In this document: piece by piece, positions 6,901 through 8,173 of the stretch
How positions within the stretch are numbered: the first letter of the stretch is position 1
Layout of the letters: every line of letters starts with the position of its first letter
Position numbers and translations under genes: made by a program
The notes under the pieces: model-generated
Database searches by the model: none
What the model saw: only the letters and a program-made list of their open reading frames with translations
What the model was told of the DNA's origin: nothing
NCBI GenBank assembly: GCA_002392655.1
Contig: DGHK01000020.1
Coordinates: 1 to 8,173, forward strand
DNA: 8,173 nucleotides
Reading direction: 5' to 3'
Origin: Lachnospiraceae bacterium UBA3850
GTDB lineage: Bacteria; Bacillota; Clostridia; Lachnospirales; Lachnospiraceae

Positions 6901-8173
6901 CAACAAATGTTTCATCATCAGTGAAGGTCATTTTATTTATATCATCAGATGAATAAAGTGTGTCATCTCCTTCTTTCTTCCAGCCTGCAAAAGCCTTACC
7001 TTCTTCATCTGAAGATATACAAATATTTGAAATATTGATTTTTCCATCCTCAGATGCAGTATACCATGGATCGCCGTAGTATTTATAACTAGATCCCGGA
7101 CCAGACGCATACGTATAATAACCACCGTTCAAATCCATGGCTACAACGACAGCATCAGAATACTGAGCTGTAAGTGTATCATCACCGGTAAATGTTATAG
7201 GATAGTACCTCTTATAAACATTCCCATCTGATTCTAATTTCCAACCATCGAAAACCATTCCGGGTTTTCGACAATTTAAATAAACACTTAAACAGCTACC
7301 AGGTCGAAATCCATATGTAGATGAAAAATAATAAGTCAGATCATGAATATCATATTCTTTTTCTCCGTTATCCTCATCATATACGTAGCCCCCATTCGGA
7401 TCTACTTTAATATCCAAATAATCTACATCTTCCCACTGAGCCGTAAATGTAACATTACCTGTCGGTTTATATTCACTCAGAAATGCTTCTCCGGTTTTCA
7501 GCTGATAACTGTCACTATTATATGTAACATATAATGTATCAGAGTCCTCAATCTTATATCCGGTAAAAGTGTATCCATATATATCATCAGGAATAGGATA
7601 TTCATATCCTATCTTGGACCCCTTCAAAATACTGTAATAACGCGGTGAATAGTCAGGAACCCATGTTGCAGCCCCCTCATCCCAGATTTCTCCATAACTT
7701 CCACCATTAAAATCATATGTTATTTCATATGTATCTGCCCACTGGGCATAGAATGTCACATCACCTGTTGGTACATAATCAAGTAATGATGCCTCTCCTT
7801 CTTCCAGAGAATCACTATCCTTACCTACATATAATTTATCTGATCCATCTTTCTTATATCCTAAAAAACTATAGCCTTCCCTATTATAAGGATATATACC
7901 GTTATTTCCTATTTTTTTACCTTTTTCAATATCAACCGTTACAGGTGTATAATCAGGTACTTCTGCTCCTGAATCTTCATCCCACGTCGTACCAAAATAA
8001 CCACCATTCCCATCATAGGTTACAGTGTTGGCCTCTGCCCACTGGGCATAGAATGTTACATCACCTGTCGGTACATAATCCTCCAGGTATTCCTCTCCGG
8101 TTTCCAGCTCTTTACTCGAATCTATTATATATAATGTTTCGGAGTCTTTTATCTTATAACCAGTAAAAATGTA
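3524..8173 (-). CDS. Giant secreted repeat protein with wall-binding C-terminus (N-terminus outside window)
   Basis: The last 1549 residues of a cell-surface protein; the frame is open to the right edge, so the N-terminus and any signal peptide are not visible. Numbering from the first visible residue: 1-965 holds one partial and ten full InlB-type B repeats (Listeria-Bacteroides repeat, Flg_new-like), about 80-100 residues each, with YDxNGG near the start, GYxFxGWK in the middle and FxAQW at the end. Residues 966-1346 hold eight Cys/His repeats; 1350-1402 six AEEEAKK units; 1410-1549 a Trp/Tyr-rich wall-binding region with ATGWWV at 1436 and 1498 and WYYF near 1460 and 1522, a 62-residue period. 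It has no LPXTG motif, so attachment is probably non-covalent. The GTG at 7759 is an internal valine codon of a repeat, not a start. An adhesin or matrix role is plausible from family knowledge, but no ligand can be named. Confidence 0.93.
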   Translation of the reverse strand, partial: YIFTGYKIKDSETLYIIDSSKELETGEEYLEDYVPTGDVTFYAQWAEANTVTYDGNGGYFGTTWDEDSGAEVPDYTPVTVDIEKGKKIGNNGIYPYNREGYSFLGYKKDGSDKLYVGKDSDSLEEGEASLLDYVPTGDVTFYAQWADTYEITYDFNGGSYGEIWDEGAATWVPDYSPRYYSILKGSKIGYEYPIPDDIYGYTFTGYKIEDSDTLYVTYNSDSYQLKTGEAFLSEYKPTGNVTFTAQWEDVDYLDIKVDPNGGYVYDEDNGEKEYDIHDLTYYFSSTYGFRPGSCLSVYLNCRKPGMVFDGWKLESDGNVYKRYYPITFTGDDTLTAQYSDAVVVAMDLNGGYYTYASGPGSSYKYYGDPWYTASEDGKINISNICISSDEEGKAFAGWKKEGDDTLYSSDDINKMTFTDDETFVAQWVDGYQVTFYSEEGYMKDYSADEKIYKVNVKKNDVFSGHLPIRASDCYSRYGYYIDYWTLSGDTKEYTDSDILSMKVDKDLTFTAHWKKASIITYDANGGYINLSLSLTELRRTGEKLSYKEASKNGFTLEGWLVNDESSLDGSVITDLTTYVVGGDATFTAQWEKKNPDDYCTVQYDPNGGYFHNGPYVNYDNSEYEYKKGTTIQLIGIGQPNRPYKDGANLVGWIIKDGDGTVYKPCEYIDGELVGGEYTVTGDVTFVAVWDDDWVNITYTTEDGDYGKDEKGQPIKQLVTKVEPGKPIEAYDAPRCEGKLFMGFKVEGTDEIIYNDDYLKTTGKDPKDYTTILGYVPTTDMTLDALWDDDVYTITFESNYGVDGDPYVVFETIYAKKGCNIPEYPWATTDEKKEFIGYKIKGDTSGKIYEKGYVTYEDGEFFQIVANSDMTFEAVFVDGYEVTVDCDGGISKTYDEEYKTSTLIFEKNKPFPKKAWYGDELDNLYKTNYVLKGWKIIDDPDEKIYEDIADIVITRDMTIKAVWDGDCSTLGHDLEEHEANDATCEEGGNSAYWSCKRCGKYFSDAEGETEIEEGSWIIPAPGHDLVDVDGTAKEATCTEAGREADKNCSRCDYHEEGQTILALGHNMTSHAAKDATCEEAGNSAYWYCDRCEKYFSDAEGTKEIEKDSWIIPKLGHDLTEHEAKEAACKQAGNSAYWSCKNCDKYFSDAEGKTKIEKDSWVIPALSHNMTLHEANDATCEEAGNSAYWYCDKCEKYYSDAEGTKEIEENSWIISAKGHFYGKEIAEVPVTCTEDGTKAHYKCSNCGKLFVKDGSDYVLTTEEALKIKSEGHKEETVGAKEPSCTEPGHEAGKKCSVCGKTLEGLEEIPALDHTPVTDPAVEATTEKTGLTEGSHCSVCGTVLKKQETVPKKEDPKKAEEEAKKKAEEEAKKKAEEEAKKKAEEEAKKKAEEEAKKKAEEEAKKNQKTEYSNEWVDGKWYDANGINNYTATLQWKSDATGWWVQDTDNWYPADSWQKIDGVWYYFKPDGYMATNEYYNGYWFNADGSWDPQYNLSWMSNATGWWVEDISGWWPADAWLKIDGCWYYFDGSGYMVSNCYIDGYWIGADGVCR
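3968..4111 (-). repeat. 24-bp tandem repeat encoding AEEEAKKK
   Basis: Six in-frame units encode AEEEAKK(K/N). Five units run between 3989 and 4108; three are identical and the others differ mainly by T/C in the alanine codon. The unit nearest the wall-binding region (3968-3988) has diverged (GGCTTCCTCTTCAGC on the plus strand). Alternating blocks of Glu and Lys allow i to i+4 salt bridges, as in single alpha-helix (ER/K-type) segments, so the region is likely a stiff rod separating the Cys-rich domains from the wall anchor. Each unit is a multiple of three bases, so slippage would change length without breaking the frame. Confidence 0.9.
4136..5263 (-). repeat. Eight Cys/His repeats in the surface protein
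   Basis: Units begin with His at 5263, 5110, 4984, 4831, 4678, 4525, 4366 and 4243 (first base of each His codon, minus strand). The common pattern is His, about 12-14 residues, Cys, about 12 residues, then CxxC. Units 1, 3, 4 and 5 are close copies of 51 residues with GNSAYW and YxSDAEG. Units 2, 6, 7 and 8 are diverged, and unit 8 has lost the first Cys. The spacing suggests a small zinc-ribbon-like or disulphide-bonded fold. Such repeats are common in surface proteins of gut Firmicutes; I do not know an established function. Confidence 0.8.
5279..8173 (-). repeat. InlB-type B-repeat array (Listeria-Bacteroides repeats)
   Basis: Ten complete units and one partial unit, each ending in a variant of FxAQW (FYAQW, FTAQW, FVAVW, LDALW, FEAVF, IKAVW). 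The units are longer than the usual 65-70 residues of the family because of an acidic, Tyr-rich insert between the NGG strand and the GY/GW strand. Units nearest the right edge keep a consensus FYAQW ending and share near-identical DNA, while those close to the Cys-rich part have drifted (for example VDCDGG and FVD). Folds of this family are beta-grasp-like and form extended stalks in adhesins. Confidence 0.88.

Noticed and set aside
7757..7759. GTG as start codon of the surface protein
   Set aside because: It is a valine codon inside a B repeat; the frame continues without a stop to the window edge with more repeats of the same kind.
7717..8166. 149-residue plus-strand open frame
   Set aside because: It lies antisense to the B-repeat array, and its repeated composition is only the shadow of the repeats.

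Overview
The window looks like chromosomal DNA of a low-GC, Gram-positive anaerobe, most likely a Lachnospiraceae member (Butyrivibrio, Roseburia, Lachnospira or a relative). This is inferred from protein style: a surface protein that ends in ATGWWV/WYYF cell-wall-binding repeats, strong AGGAGG-type ribosome sites, and a Firmicutes-type OmpR/histidine-kinase pair. No rRNA, tRNA, CRISPR array or transposase is visible.

Every clear gene is on the minus strand, so transcription runs from right to left. From 8173 down to 3524 lies the C-terminal 1549 residues of a giant secreted protein whose N-terminus is outside the window. It has at least eleven InlB-type B repeats (Listeria-Bacteroides repeats), then eight Cys/His repeats, then a highly charged AEEEAKKK helix encoded by a 24-bp tandem repeat, then two Trp/Tyr-rich wall-binding repeats. 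After a short intergenic stretch with a strong hairpin and a candidate promoter come an OmpR-family response regulator (3426-2755) and a membrane histidine kinase (2758-1535), overlapping by four bases. A 103-bp gap carries a candidate promoter for a membrane-anchored HtrA/DegP-like serine protease with one PDZ domain (1431-262). A strong intrinsic terminator (139-186) follows. The leftmost 39 bases may be the last codons of a converging plus-strand gene.

Regulator, kinase and HtrA together resemble the envelope or secretion-stress circuits CiaRH-htrA (Streptococcus) and CssRS-htrA (Bacillus): the kinase senses trouble at the cell surface, the regulator switches on htrA, and HtrA degrades misfolded exported protein. 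The giant repeat protein just upstream is a plausible heavy load on the secretion system, but a functional link is only inference.

The most interesting points are regulatory. The htrA promoter region has TTTAA-like motifs repeated every 10 bp, ending over a poor -35 and upstream of a perfect TATAAT. An inverted repeat could hide the htrA ribosome site only in RNA reading through from the kinase gene. A GGGG-(C/T)ATA-CCCC-type hairpin occurs twice, just after the surface-protein gene and at the htrA stop codon, and may be a dispersed element.
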